Assembly: GCF_000003815.2 (NCBI RefSeq)
Contig: NC_049997.1
Span: 817,144-880,993 of the forward strand
Reading direction: 5' to 3'
DNA length: 63,850 bases
DNA from: Branchiostoma floridae
Taxonomy: Eukaryota > Chordata > Leptocardii > Amphioxiformes > Branchiostomatidae
Part shown: positions 51,637 to 63,293 of the stretch, piece after piece
Layout: the number at the start of each line of letters is the position of its first letter
How positions within the stretch are numbered: the stretch's first letter is position 1
Notes under the pieces: generated by a model
What the model saw: the letters and a program-made list of their open reading frames with translations, nothing else
Told to the model about the DNA's origin: nothing
Database searches by the model: none
Program-made: the position numbers and the translations under genes

Positions 51637-51790
51637 CCCAACGTTGCAGACTTGGCACTCACGCTTGACCAAACTGTGCCAGAGCTGTCAACGTTGCAGA
51701 CTTGGCATTCACGCTTAACCAACTGTGTCAGAGCTGCCAACGTTGCAGACTTGGCACCCACGCTTGACCAAACTATGCCAAACAATTTTA
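51637..51790 (+). repeat. Three tandem units of about 50 bp
   Basis: Each unit contains CAACGTTGCAGACTTGGCA then CACGCTTGACCAA; 51639, 51689 and 51738 starts. Confidence 0.9.
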
Positions 51791-52139
51791 CCTACACAAT
51801 ATAAGTAAGCAAAAGACCAGCTTTTTTCAGAAGCTCTTGTTTTAAAACAATTTAGGGATATCAAGTCGACGGACGATGGTTTCAAATTGCAATATTTCAA
51901 AACATTGCAGCTTGAAACAACCGTCCATCCATTTCATATCCCCAATACCCTGTTTTCAAAACAACGGATATAGGTTAACCCGCGGCAAAAGGTGAACAAG
52001 AGTTAGGACTATCTTTATATGTAGTACACTACTCCATATATTTCATATTTTCGCTCGCATCAGTTTTAGGGTCGTCTAGCGTTTCCTTTTGAAGAAGGCA
52101 GTCTTCACAGCTTTTGCAAAGAGCCGCCATAATTTCTGA

Positions 52140-53520
52140 GTTTTTCACAAATTTGCATGGGCTTTGCTACCGATCGACGTGTTAGTCGTTCTACTTTCAA
52201 TCGATCGTGGTGATTTTTCGTGTACGAGTGATTTCTGCTTCACAATTGTAGATATGCTTCTAACGTACCTCTTTACATTCACTGACAAAATTACATCTTC
52301 GACAATTTCCTCGTGGCCAAAATAGGTGCTTACAGTACACAATACCTAAATGGTCACAGATTTCCGCTTCCCAACTGTGTAAGACTATGCTTAACATTAC
52401 TCTTAACATAACTCTTGACATTCAATGAGAAAATGACATCTCGGTAAGTCCCCCGTGGTCAAATTAGCAAACAATGCCCCAGGGGCCACAGTGTCTACTT
52501 TGGGATAGAATTGGAGTATGGAGACCGCGTGCTTGTCATAATTTGTATGGTAGTCCATTGCCACGGACATTTTCTAATTTCCAACCGCACTCACGACAAT
52601 CCCTGTAAGTTGTGGCGGCTTTCGAACAACAAGCGTATTTCTCACGCCTTTGAATCAGGGTATTACGAAAGATCTACTTATGACGTCCTAGGTACAGTAG
52701 GATCCTGTCTATTGTGTGGCGTATTGTTCAGTCACTTCAGGGGATTCTATGGAGTTATCAGGTTTAGTCCACTAAGCCTAGGCCACAAAAAGACAGCTTT
52801 GTTAACTTTGACAGTGTTGAGTCCATGCCAATTTTTTTTTGTGCCAATGTTGGACGGAACTGCCTGTTTATTGTCCCTCAACGGGATTTGTAACAGAAAC
52901 CAAGTTTTCCCATAACCATTCGAATTCAGAAATAATTTCAACAATTTGGGCTATTTTATGCCTTGCACAAACCCTTGAAGCTCATTTTCATGCAATAAGT
53001 TGGAGTTTGACAGTATTACTAGACGTACGTTTTGTGGCTTCGGACGTTACAAATCAACTGACGTGTTAGTTTTCAATCGAGATGTGATACTGTTTATGAA
53101 AGACCACAAGTGGTTTTCGCTTCACAACTTTGTATGACAAACATTACTCTTAAGTCTTAACATACCTCTTTACATTCACTGCCGAAATGACATCTTAGCC
53201 AAGTTCCGTCGTAGTCAAATTAGGCACTTACGGTATACAATACCCAAATGGTCACAGATTTACACTTCCCAACTGTTTTCCCAACTGGCATTTACTGACA
53301 AAATAACATATTCGCCGAGTCTCTCGTGTTCAGATTAGCACACAATGCCCCAATGGTCACAGCGTCTGCTTGGAGATAAAATTGGATTTCGCATACCTAT
53401 GAGACGACATACCTATCGTAATTTGTGTGTAGTGTGATGCCACGGACATTTTCTAATTTCCAACCACACTCACGGTGTTGAAGTATATTTCTCACGCCTT
53501 TGAATCAGGGTATTACCAAT
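52140..53520 (+). repeat. Pair of related segments about 0.9 kb apart
   Basis: Words from 52338-52667 (AATGGTCACAGATTT, CACAATGCCCCA, GCCACGGACATTTTCTAATT, CTCACGCCTTTGAATCAGGG) recur in the same order at 53237-53516. The second copy ends about 135 bases before the signal-peptide exon. Confidence 0.8.
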
Positions 53521-53651
53521 TAGGTAAAAAATCTATTTCTAACGCCATTGGTATTACCAACGATAACTCAATTTTCACGTCATTGTCAACATGCGCGTAT
53601 TTAAACTTAGCAGCGAGCTCGCCAGAACAGAACAGAACAGAACAGACAGCT

Positions 53652-53736
53652 ATGGACACGGTACTGCCGGCACTCTGTCTCTCGATTTTTTTTCTGGATA
53701 TATCGTCCACTAGAAGTGATGAGGAGACCTTATCTA
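53652..53736 (+). CDS. Signal-peptide exon, probable first exon of the GON-domain gene
   Basis: ATG after an (AACAG)n leader. It encodes MDTVLPALCLSIFFLDISS, a good secretory signal, then an acidic stretch. The donor CTA/GTAAGT leaves phase 1. The first GON exon at 61892 needs phase 1, so the two can join, but the 8.1 kb intron makes the link an inference. A TATTTAAAC lies about 55 bases upstream. Confidence 0.55.
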
Positions 53737-53759
53737 GTAAGTAACACATAATGTACCCG

Positions 53760-55880
53760 TCAAAGGTGAGTCTCTGTTTCTCCCGTCGCTAGGACAGATG
53801 AGCGCCCCCCCCCCCCATGTGTGTATGAAGTCAAGCTGGTTGCCTGTTTGTTACAGCTTGTTTGACTTTCCTGGCCGCTCTTTTCTCCTTCATGTTGATA
53901 ATGCGGCTGGTTTCGAAGGCTCTGACTGCCACGGTGCACTGGTGCCTCCATAAATTTCTTTAAAAAAACATTCAAACCCTTTCGTTTACCTCAATCGCAT
54001 TCTATTGATAATGATGATTAAATTAACTTTTATCCATAGACGATACAATTTTGAAGTGTTCATGAAATAACATTACCCCTAAAGATGACATCTGAAATAT
54101 ATAGCTCAGAAAAAATTACCTCAATATTGAAAAACTGTACATAATTACCCCAACTACTAGTATATCCGACCCCTCCTCTAACGACTAAACCCAGTGGATG
54201 TAGCCTTCAACAAAGAAGGCAGAGCATTTTTTCCCGGCCCGGTTTGAGAGTACTTTATGGCCCAAAAGCTCAAACGACGTCAGCCGGTATTATCGGCTAA
54301 AAAGCGGCGGCGGCCATTCCTATCTCACTGGCGCTGTTTTTGACGGAGATGTTCGATAGAGCATGTCAGAGGTACTAGATAAAACTTGATCGAACAGGGG
54401 GCGGGGCTTCAGAGTCGGTCCTTGGCACAATGGATAATCACACACTTCTGTAAACTGCACGGAATCCCAAAATCTCAAACCAGTTTCCATTTAGCCTGTG
54501 TTTACGCAATCGTAGGGCCGGCGTAGGGGCGCGATTTTAGTCAGGCTAGTTTCCATTCATCTGAACTTCGCATTTTTGCACCAAGCGGTAATTGCATGAA
54601 ATTATATGCAGGCAAATGGGTTGTGCAATTAAATGGCTTCTAGTTCTACTGTAACAGTAGGCATCCTTCCATCGTTGCAGACATCATCTCTGCCGTAAAA
54701 GGTATTGCGGTTGACCGTTCCTACTGATGTTTGACATGATACGGATGGTCTAAAATGTCCTGTAGAATTGTAGTAGATCTTGCCGTTCCAAGGCTAGCGG
54801 GGCACGTCACTGCTCATGTGCGGAACGAACTGGCCTTTCTGCCATAATAGGTATTGTGGACGACCTGGTCAGTTTATCTGAAAACTCATGAAGCTCTTCA
54901 TGATGAGGGTAAGAATACCTTTGAGCTTTAATGTTGTGGTATCTGCTTTAATGAATGAATGACCTTTATTGTACATTTGTGCTCTAACAAGCTAATTAAT
55001 TACCACCCAGTTTTCCTACACAGAACGTCTATTACTCGTATCAAGGAGATTTTGTAATGCTCATTGCCAGTATGCACAAAACATATTTACGCCCCCTCCC
55101 CATTCTTAAGAATCGTTACACACGGATTTGAGTCCCGGAGGTAGGCAACATTTGAAAATTTTCGTTTCCGTCAAACAATATACTTAGCCTAGTATTCTTA
55201 TCATAAATTCAACACCAATCACTACGCATACTACATATTTTCAGTCCCGAAAATCATGATCCACCCGTTAACGCTGTTAGTTATGCGCTAAAAACTTGAT
55301 ACAAAGTACAAAGATTGATAAATAAATGAAAACTTGATACAATATACAAAGATTTATAACTATATGAATACCTGACCTTTGTGATGTAGTTGTGGTACTT
55401 TTCACATCCGATGCTCCGAAAAATTACGCCAAGGATTTTTAAACAAAATAACAACAACAACAAAGAAATAACACGAAACTTTTTAGTGGGCAGTGGGCAG
55501 TGGGCAGAAGCAGAGTGAAGATAGTCCCATATTCAGATTCGAATCTGCCTCCGCCTTTGAAGTACAAAAAGGGTAAATATGTAACTTTACGTTACATAAC
55601 AACATTGTTAAATCTGACTTTCCTGAAAGAATATAGAGGGTACTGTTGTTTTTGTTGTTGTTTTAACTCCCAGATTTCCCAGTGCATAGTCCAAGTCTCC
55701 AATTTGACAGACATCAGGGCGTTATAACGTCAGGATGTCATAAAATTTGTATAAACAGTAAGGAAGTCGGGGTGGATTTCCCAGTCTACTGACCCAATTA
55801 AACGCTTCATAGACAATAAACTAAACAAACAACTTCAGCCCAACTCTGTTCATTTACACCGGAGAGTCTACTCAACAAAG
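53760..55880. other. Intronic interval, nothing recognised
   Basis: No exon-like frame with flanking splice sites and no known repeat family was recognised. Confidence 0.4.
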
Positions 55881-55883
55881 AGA

Positions 55884-58722
55884 GTGGGATTTACAAGGTC
55901 TAGAAAGAAGAAAGCTTTCCTGTCTATGGAGACACTCAGGGTGGTAGAGTTGAGGAGGCAGGCTAGACTCAGGGGTGACGTCAGTGAATATAAACGCCTC
56001 AATGGCAGTCGCAACAAACTCTTAAAGATGGACAAACAAAACTGGCTGGAAACACGGCCAAAGGAAATCGAAGCAGCAGCTCGAGCTGGAAATCAGTCTG
56101 TCCTGTACATAACTCTCAGGACTCTTTCTCGGAAGACCACTCCACCCACAGCCAATATGTTAAGGCCCTGGATGACGGACCTCGAGACACCAGAACAACA
56201 GCTAGAGAGGTGGAGGGAACACTTTTCGAGCCTTCACGAACCGTCCCCCACCACCTCCATGTGACGAGCTGGATGCCTTAGCTTCATTGGCTAGGGAGCT
56301 TGACTCCATCTCGGTAGACTCCCTGTCGCTAGATGAAGTTGAGAAAGCCAGACCGTGCTGCTGGTGCAGATGGTATCTCACCAGAGTTGCTGTTGAAAGG
56401 ATGCCCAGCTGTGGCTGCCTGGCTGCACGCACTAATCGCCAGCATATGGCGAACTGGGAACATCCCAGCAGACTGGCGCCTTGGTGTTATCCTCCCATTC
56501 TGGAAGAAAGGGCCGAAGGATAACTGTGGCAACTATACACTCGTTCTCATTGAAATGTCAAAAATGGCATTTTTTTGGTCGAAAAAAAATCGGCTTTATT
56601 TTCACTGAAAACTACTTAGTTGTTTGGGAAAATTCCTCTTTTAACCACAGGCAAAAAATGGCAACTTATTATTTTCGGTCCCATTGGTAATGCATTACAG
56701 GGCATGTAACAAACGTTACCTGTAACGTTTGTTACAACAGTAGACTTTACCCTGTTTTCTTCGAAAGGACTTATTGACTACATCATTTAGGTATAAGTGA
56801 ATGCCCCTAGGGACATCTGACAAGTGGGCAGCTTTTTTACACCAGGTCAAATAGAAAGCCTATACAGCATCGAACAATGGTAACGTTTGTTACAGTCATT
56901 TCTGTACAACATTTTGTTAAGCAAGGTGGGATACAAATGACAGTCAACAACCCTTTCTTGTTTCTTTAGAAAGCCAGAAAAACTGTACAGCGTCACAAAA
57001 ACGGCAATTTCTAGTGTTATACGTGCATAATATAACCGTGGCAACCATCGTACTAGTGGTGGTAACGTTTGTTACAGAATCTGGCGACAGACATAAACCA
57101 CCTCACACAGCCTCCAAGATCAGTGATAGTAGCGATCTGACGTGATCGGACAGAGGGCCTGGGTAGCTGATTTCACCTGCCGAACAATCATTCTGGGAAT
57201 TGAATTGTTAAATTTTTGGCTACTATTTGAATTCTTCGTTTCTTCTCAGGCGACAGCCATTTTTTAGGGTGTGAAATCTCACCCGTGGCTATAATAATAT
57301 TTTAAGCCATCAACCAATACGAATGTTGTGGTGCATCTTTTGTAAAACATTACAGGGGTTGTGGAAAAATGAAGGAACCAGTGATGTTGTCTATAATTTG
57401 CTCCATATCAAGGCGTAAAGTCAGGCGACAGCATTTCGACATTTAAATGAGAACGAGCCTATAGAGGAATAACACTGCTCAGTGTCCCAGGGAAGGTCCT
57501 CGCCCATATCCTCCTGTCAAAAGACTACGCCCCCTATTCCTTGAAAAACAACACCGGGAGCACCGGTCTACGATGGACAGAGTTGTCACACTCATGATCC
57601 TTTCAGAAGCTAAGGAGAGAACCGCTCTATGCTGCCTACGTCGATCATAAACAGGCGCCGGCCTTTGCTTCTGTGGACAGAGCTGCACTGTGGAAAATCC
57701 TGAAAATCCAATGGTGTTCCGTCCAAACTCCTGGGCCTTCTGTCATCCCTGTACTCAGACACGGTTTCGTGCGTGAGAGTGAATGGCTAAAACTCTGACG
57801 TATTCGATATTAACAGTGGTGTAAGATAAGACTTTGTACTCGCGCCCGCTTAATACAGCCATCGACTACGTCATGGACAGGACCGTGACCCAGAGTTCCT
57901 GCGGTAGGGTCAGGATCACAGACCTTGACTATGCCGATGATGTGGCCATCTTGGCAGATCTGCTGGAAACTCTCAGCATCGCGAGCCAGCACGTGGATGC
58001 AGCAACAAAATCACTCGGCATTATGATCAGCTGGCAGAAGACTGTGTGACTACGAACCTCACCCAGAAAACCAGGTGATCAACGGAAAGGAAGTTGAAGC
58101 TGTTAAAAAATTCAGCGACCTTGGAAGTACCATCACTTCGGACTGCAGGTGTATTGCAGACATACAGGTACGCTTTGGTCGGGCGGCTTCGGCTATGGCA
58201 AGTCTTGCGAACATCTTGGCATAACTTTCCAAACATACAAAACTTAATCTATATAACATTGCAGCTTAGTTCTTTTTATCTTACTGTATGGATCCGAGGC
58301 CTGGACACTAACTGCTTCCTGGGAGCAGCATCTCGGCGCTTTCGACACAAAGTGCCTACGTCGCATCCTTGGGCTGCATTGGTTTGACTTCCTCCCAAAT
58401 GCCACAGTGCGTCAGATGACGAAGCAACCCCCCATCTCTTATCTGATCAGGTCAGCCAGACTACGGCTCTTTGGCCACCTTGCAAGGACATCACCTTTGA
58501 CCGAACTAGCTAGGCTCATCCTTGAACCGACCCCAAGGTGGAAGAAGCCAAGAGGGAGACTCCGCATGGAATGGCTTGACCAGCTAACATCAGCCCGGCA
58601 GCTGTGAACATGGACCTCCCCACTGCCTGGCAGGCCGCCCAGGACAGGTCTTTGGAGAGATGTCGAGGTGCTATGCTTCCTGGAGCAAGCGGCTTGTGAG
58701 TGTGAGTGAGAGTGAGTGAATC
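55884..58722 (+). pseudogene. Decayed LINE with RT fragments, split by a MITE
   Basis: RT-like pieces in several frames: DRAAGADGISPELLLKGCPA and GNIPADWRLGVILPFWKKGP (56350-56520), TLLSVPGKVLAHILL after the MITE (from 57464), a YADD catalytic block (ITDLDYADDVAILADLLE, near 57910), and a C-terminal LRLFGHLARTSPLTELA with PRGRLRMEWLDQL (58450-58600). Frameshifts and stops are throughout. A (GTGA)n tail at 58693-58722 marks the 3' end. The copy is dead. Confidence 0.85.
56538..57459. mobile_element. 922 bp MITE inserted in the decayed LINE
   Basis: TIRs: CACTCGTTCTCATTGAAATG at the left; the right end AAATGAGAACGAGCC is its near complement. TATA flanks both sides (56534-56537 and 57460-57463). 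AACGTTTGTTACA is repeated inside. The LINE reads on from NCGNY to a TLLSVPGK-type block across it. Confidence 0.85.
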
Positions 58723-58932
58723 TACGCTACGTCCTCCAAGTGACAAATTTAAGTGAGGCAGCAAGCAAGGTATTATGACGTCAGGGTGCCATAAAGTTGA
58801 CATATTCGGTCAGAAGGAAGTTGGAGTGGATTTCTCTCTCCATTGTTTCAGGTATAGAAGAGGAACGTCTGCTCTATGAAGAACGTCCAAACTGAGTCGT
58901 GTCTTGTGTGAGACTGATGTGGGAACATCCGG

Positions 58933-59200
58933 GTGCCCTCCCTCATAAACGACTTGCCTGATCATATTCCCTGTGAACTTGCTTTCTACGTCGATGGCTC
59001 CACCCTATATTCTTGTTCCAATGGTACATCATCCAGTTTAGTCAATACAGAAATGGCAGCTAGTTTAGAAAGTGATCTTCGCGCGGTTGTGGAATGGGGA
59101 GATAAATGGCTAGTTACTTTAAGGACCAAGCTCCTTTCCGTTAATAGATATCGGAAACCTTTCTTCCCAATGATCTATGAATGGAGATGTGCTACAAGAG
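58933..59200 (+). pseudogene. RT fragment of another LINE family
   Basis: Encodes PSLINDLPDHIPCELAFYVD then GSTLYSC and WGDKWLVTL, an RT palm region with the usual ADD altered to VDG. Truncated both sides. Confidence 0.65.
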
Positions 59201-59229
59201 AGTTTCGCCTACGTCATTTTAGGGACTGA

Positions 59230-60450
59230 CTACTTCAAATTAGGAGTCAGCACAGGCCGAAAAGATGGCCCAAAACCTAGTTTTTTTTTCCGAATCTCAA
59301 CATCTGCAACCTACACTGCCTAACCAATATGAAATCTTTCTTACATTTTCCTGTTACACGTCGAAAATAGGATAAAATACTGTATGGACTCCTCAGCAGC
59401 CGTAAGGTTGCCCAGAGGGTCTGTACAGTGATTTTCAAGACCTTGTCTGAAAACTGCCATAACTCAGCCATAAATGATACAAAATGGTTCAAACTTGACA
59501 GAAAGGTAAAATAGAGTGTTATGGTTGTAAAAATTGTAATTCTATGATAGAAATTATCAAATATCTTTATAATTTCATATATAATATAATGTATATTTTT
59601 TTCACAAAAAAGGCAATCCGAGGACCCATTCCCAGCATTAGAAACGTATGATTTTTTGAGGGTACATACTTTGATCTACTCCCGTTTCGGAACTGTTTAG
59701 CAACATTAAAAATATCATTCCTGTTTTAGTAAAAATATGATTTTTTTCTTTTCCAGTGACATAGTTCGGGGGTGTCCCTGTCTTTGTTGCCTTATAGCAT
59801 AAGACACCTAATGATAAGTAAAATGTGTAACACAGGTTCGTGTAGCACAGGTCATTACAAATCATTCTACTTCAAATCTAATCTTCCTTAGAGATTGCTA
59901 GGGGTCCTCAGAACGTTTTAAAGTTGAGATTATAAATATTTCCCTTCAAGAGAAAATCTTGCTGTCAATCAAGCCAAGGAGCTAATGAATAATGTCCTTC
60001 GCACCCCTATGAGATGTAATTATCTGTAATTTGCGCTTTCTACAAAACAAAAGGTCTAATGATTACAAGTCTTTTGTTTGTAGTCTTTTGTTATGCAGTG
60101 TGTCTATGTTGTTTATACTACAGGGTCAGCTTTAGCTTTCTTGTTTTCAGTGAGATCAAGATCTTGACTAAAAGGTTTTGTTACTAAACACACACACACA
60201 AAATGATCCTGATGCAATGGAAGATTTATACAGGTCCATATTTAGGTGAATTTTCATAAATAAGGCAGAAGCATTTCAGAAAAAAATGCATCGGAAGCAA
60301 CATTTTCCAAGGAGATTATACCTCCTTGCTACCGGCAAACAAAGAACCCAAGCCAGTGCACACTACAGAAGGGGTCAGCATACTAGTATAAAGTAATGAC
60401 TCTCAGACTGGTTGTTTGACTTTGACTTCAAAGACATTGAGTCAAAACTC
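59230..60450. other. AT-rich intron, nothing recognised
   Basis: No feature recognised. Confidence 0.4.
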
Positions 60451-60454
60451 GTGT

Positions 60455-60620
60455 AACAGTGGGGCTCAAGCGCTGCCAAACTGATCACGGCAACAGCTCT
60501 GAGCTTTTGGTGTTGTGGTAATTGCACGTTGGATTTGTAATCTGCCGCCCGGGTTCCATTCCGGGTGTCCGAATGTAGTACTAGTAGTCGGCATGTTGTT
60601 TCTTTCTGTTCCTACTCGCC
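60455..60620 (+). repeat. tRNA-derived SINE fragment, copy 1
   Basis: Contains TTGTGGTAATTGCACGTTGG, TTTGTAATC (tRNA-Thr-like anticodon loop with TGT) and a B-box-like GGGTTCCATTCCGGG. Preceded by CAGTGGGGCTCAAGCGCTG, which recurs in copy 2. Confidence 0.65.
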
Positions 60621-60806
60621 CCTCGAATGTCTACATTGATTTCCACGCCGACCTTGTACACGTAACAGGCTGAATGCGTCACACAGTGAGTAACAGGCTA
60701 GCAGATGTGTCATACTGTGAGGTTTGAGTATGGCGTAAGTTTACACAGGAATATCGATCTCACAGATTCCAGGACCAATCTTGAAAGAAAATGGGAAGTA
60801 TTAAAG

Positions 60807-60985
60807 TGTCACAGTGGGGTTCAAGCGCTGTCAAACTGACCACACGAACAGTATAGCTTGTATAGGCAAGGAGGTCTTTTAACCTCCTTGGTATAGGTGT
60901 TGTGGTTTGCATGTTGGACTTGTAATCTGCCGCCCCGGGTTCCATTCCGGGTGTCGGTATGTTGTTTTGTTCTGTTCCTACTCAC
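60807..60985 (+). repeat. tRNA-derived SINE fragment, copy 2
   Basis: Same order as copy 1: CAGTGGGGTTCAAGCGCTG, then a hairpin AAGGAGGT/ACCTCCTT (60868-60889), a TGGTATAGGTGTTGTGG head, CTTGTAATCTGCCGCC and GGGTTCCATTCCGGGTGTC. Confidence 0.65.
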
Positions 60986-60999
60986 CCCACTAATTCCTA

Positions 61000-61880
61000 C
61001 ACTTGTTTGAAATCCTATTAATCTCATACTTAACTTAAACTCATCCAAAGAATTTTTGGATCGTCAATGGTCCAACCAAAACGAAAGAAAACACAAACTC
61101 GTATAAGTCAGAGAGTGTGAAGAAATAATCACAATCTTGTGTTGTCTACACAGGTGACAAACGTTTTACAGGGAACTTGCCTCATTCAAGGATTTTTGCT
61201 TTGTTATATGAATGTGTATTGTGCGTAGTACTTCAAATGCAAGTTGTTTATGTGTAGGTAATCAAACTCAATTTTGTAAAAGATTTTGGCTCAGTAACTC
61301 TCTTGAATATCACATAGTATATATATATTTTGTTCTCTCACCCTACAGCCCTACATGTTTTGGTACTCCTAAAGAATTTTAAAGGAAAGTAACTTTTGAA
61401 GTCCTTTGAATACAATACCTATTATCTAGTTTTACTGTTGGCATATGACGGGGTGCACCAATTATCTCACTAGGAAGAAATTAGCGCGCGATTCAAATTC
61501 AGAACAGAGGCGGGACAGAGGGCGGGGAAGGTCGGGCATTTATCAGCCAAACTCTTGCATATCAACAAGGGCCTAGGCTGCACTAGGTTCATTACAATAT
61601 TACAGTAGCTTATTATCATATTTAAATGAGATCTTTGCTGGGGGTAACTCTGGGCAACCTTACGGCAGTGGAGTCATTTTTGGGCCTTCTGCGGCTGCGT
61701 CAATTAGGGTCATTGCCCAGGACAGAACTGGCGCGTGGCCGCCGCCGCTAAGTTTAGTTGATAATACAGCCTGCAGTTGGATCCCAGATTGTGAAATGAG
61801 ATATAAAAATCATGATTGTCTTGGCTGAGGCAAACATATCGCTTGTCCTTAGCCACAGCATTTAGTATTAACATAATACT
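61000..61880. other. Intronic interval before the GON exons
   Basis: No exon or repeat family recognised. Confidence 0.4.
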
Positions 61881-61891
61881 AACTCTTGCAG

Positions 61892-62136
61892 GCCACAAGC
61901 CCACATCGTGCGCTGAAGCTAAATCTCTACGCACCAATGCCAACGACGGCGAGTACATACTGTACCCCTTTTCTGCGGACAGTGATGTAGCCCTCCGCGA
62001 CCATTGCCATGACATGGCATCGGCGAACCCAAAAGAGTTCCTGACCCTACCGTCCGGTCCTGATGAGAACTATGCCATTTTCTTTAGCGATCGACTGGTC
62101 CACGCAAGTCATTGGCAATGCACCGGTCCATTACAG
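61892..62136 (+). CDS. GON-domain protein, first GON exon
   Basis: Acceptor AACTCTTGCAG. It encodes KPTSCAEAKSLRTNANDGEY then ILYPF, and DHCHDMASANPKEFLTLPSG then PDENYAIFF. The order Cys..DGEY..L.P, Cys-His-x-Met, P.E(F/Y)LTLP.G..ENYA is the N-terminal half of the GON domain found at the C-terminus of ADAMTS9/ADAMTS20/GON-1 metalloproteases. No metalloprotease or thrombospondin repeat is seen nearby, so this looks like a stand-alone secreted GON protein. The donor ACAG/GTAGGT is in phase 0. The GON domain's own biochemical role is poorly defined. Confidence 0.85.
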
Positions 62137-62360
62137 GTAGGTGAAACTCTTGGTAGCAAAGTATAGCTGCTCACAACAGTGAAAACGTTAAGTTGAAGGA
62201 TAAACTAAATTGCTATGAATATATTTGTACAACAAATATGTCTTAGTGATTATAACTTAAAGGTTCACACGTGTAAGGCCAGCGTCATTGTGATGATATA
62301 TTTACGTAAGTCGCTGTACTTTTGTCGTGTCAATAAAGATTTCTTTTGTATTATCTTCAG

Positions 62361-62469
62361 GACCCATGGGCTAAACGAGGGACCACGAAGTTTAGCAAGC
62401 TCAGAATCCAGTTTGATACGTCCAGGATCGAAGTTATTGGAAATGACTACACCTTTGCTCAAACCACTG
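62361..62469 (+). CDS. GON-domain protein, second GON exon
   Basis: Acceptor ATCTTCAG, phase 0. It encodes DPWAKRGTTKFSKLRIQFDT and IEVIGNDYTFAQTT, the TKFSK.R......I...DYTFA block of GON domains. Donor ACTG/GTAGGT, phase 1. Confidence 0.85.
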
Positions 62470-62762
62470 GTAGGTCATCATGTTGTTACCCCCTGTAATG
62501 TGACCCGTAAGCAGTGCTAAATGTGAATGACCCATGGATGACTGACTCGTAAGAATGCCTCAAGTCAATACGTCATCAAGTCTGAGAAAAATAAGAAATA
62601 TTTCTTTTTTTTCTTTTTGATGACGCAGTATGTTTGATGTAGTCGGTCAATATCTTATTGATCAAACGATTTGCACAATCTGATAGAAACTTTTTAGCTT
62701 GACTTGCTCAACTTTTGCCAAGGAAGTCATTTTAGGTGGCATATATTTTCTAATGACAACAG

Positions 62763-62953
62763 GGCCCAATGATGCTGCTTACGGGCATGCAGGCGACTGT
62801 TATTCAGCTGCACAGGGATGTGCGAAGGGAACGTTCAAAGTGGATCTGACTGGGACGGGACTTGAGCTGGCACCAGAAGTCCACTGGGTCATGGCAGAGT
62901 ATTGGCCATATTCTCTGACAATCAACGACATGTTTGTCTCGGAGGATAGAAAG
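62763..62953 (+). CDS. GON-domain protein, third GON exon
   Basis: Acceptor ATGACAACAG, phase 1. It encodes YGHAGDCYSAAQGCAKGTFK then VDLTGTGLELAPEVHW, the GTAGDCYS..CPQG.F.I.L.GTG type block. The donor AAAG/GTTTGT is a weaker site, phase 0. Confidence 0.85.
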
Positions 62954-63192
62954 GTTTGTTGCCTGTCTATAACTTACTGTTCGGTAATGTCTTAAAGGTT
63001 TACCGCGCATCCATGCAGCAAAATCTTTCACTTAAAACTCAATACTGGATCCACGGTATAACCCATCCCCAACTGCAAGATCTTTAAATATCGTCAAGAA
63101 AAATCAAAATCTTTGAATACCATCAACAAGAAAAATATTTCGTTTATATACTCTTTGATATGTTGATTGAAATGTTTTTCTTTTTTTTTCAG

Positions 63193-63271
63193 GTTGCCTC
63201 TGCCCGATGTGGTGGATGGTGTGGTAAATGCAGGCCCGATGGACGGAACATATATCTAACACCCTCACAAG
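63193..63271 (+). CDS. GON-domain protein, fourth GON exon
   Basis: Acceptor TTTTTTTTTCAG. It encodes VASARCGGWCGKCRPDG, the Cys-rich close of the GON domain, then a short tail. The donor CAAG/GTAAGT leaves phase 1, so at least one more exon lies beyond the window. Confidence 0.85.
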
Positions 63272-63293
63272 GTAAGTACAACACGTTAATTAT

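Noticed and set aside
60508-60570. Possible functional tRNA-Thr gene
   Set aside because: The acceptor stem does not pair well and two diverged copies share a non-tRNA leader, so it is better read as a SINE fragment.
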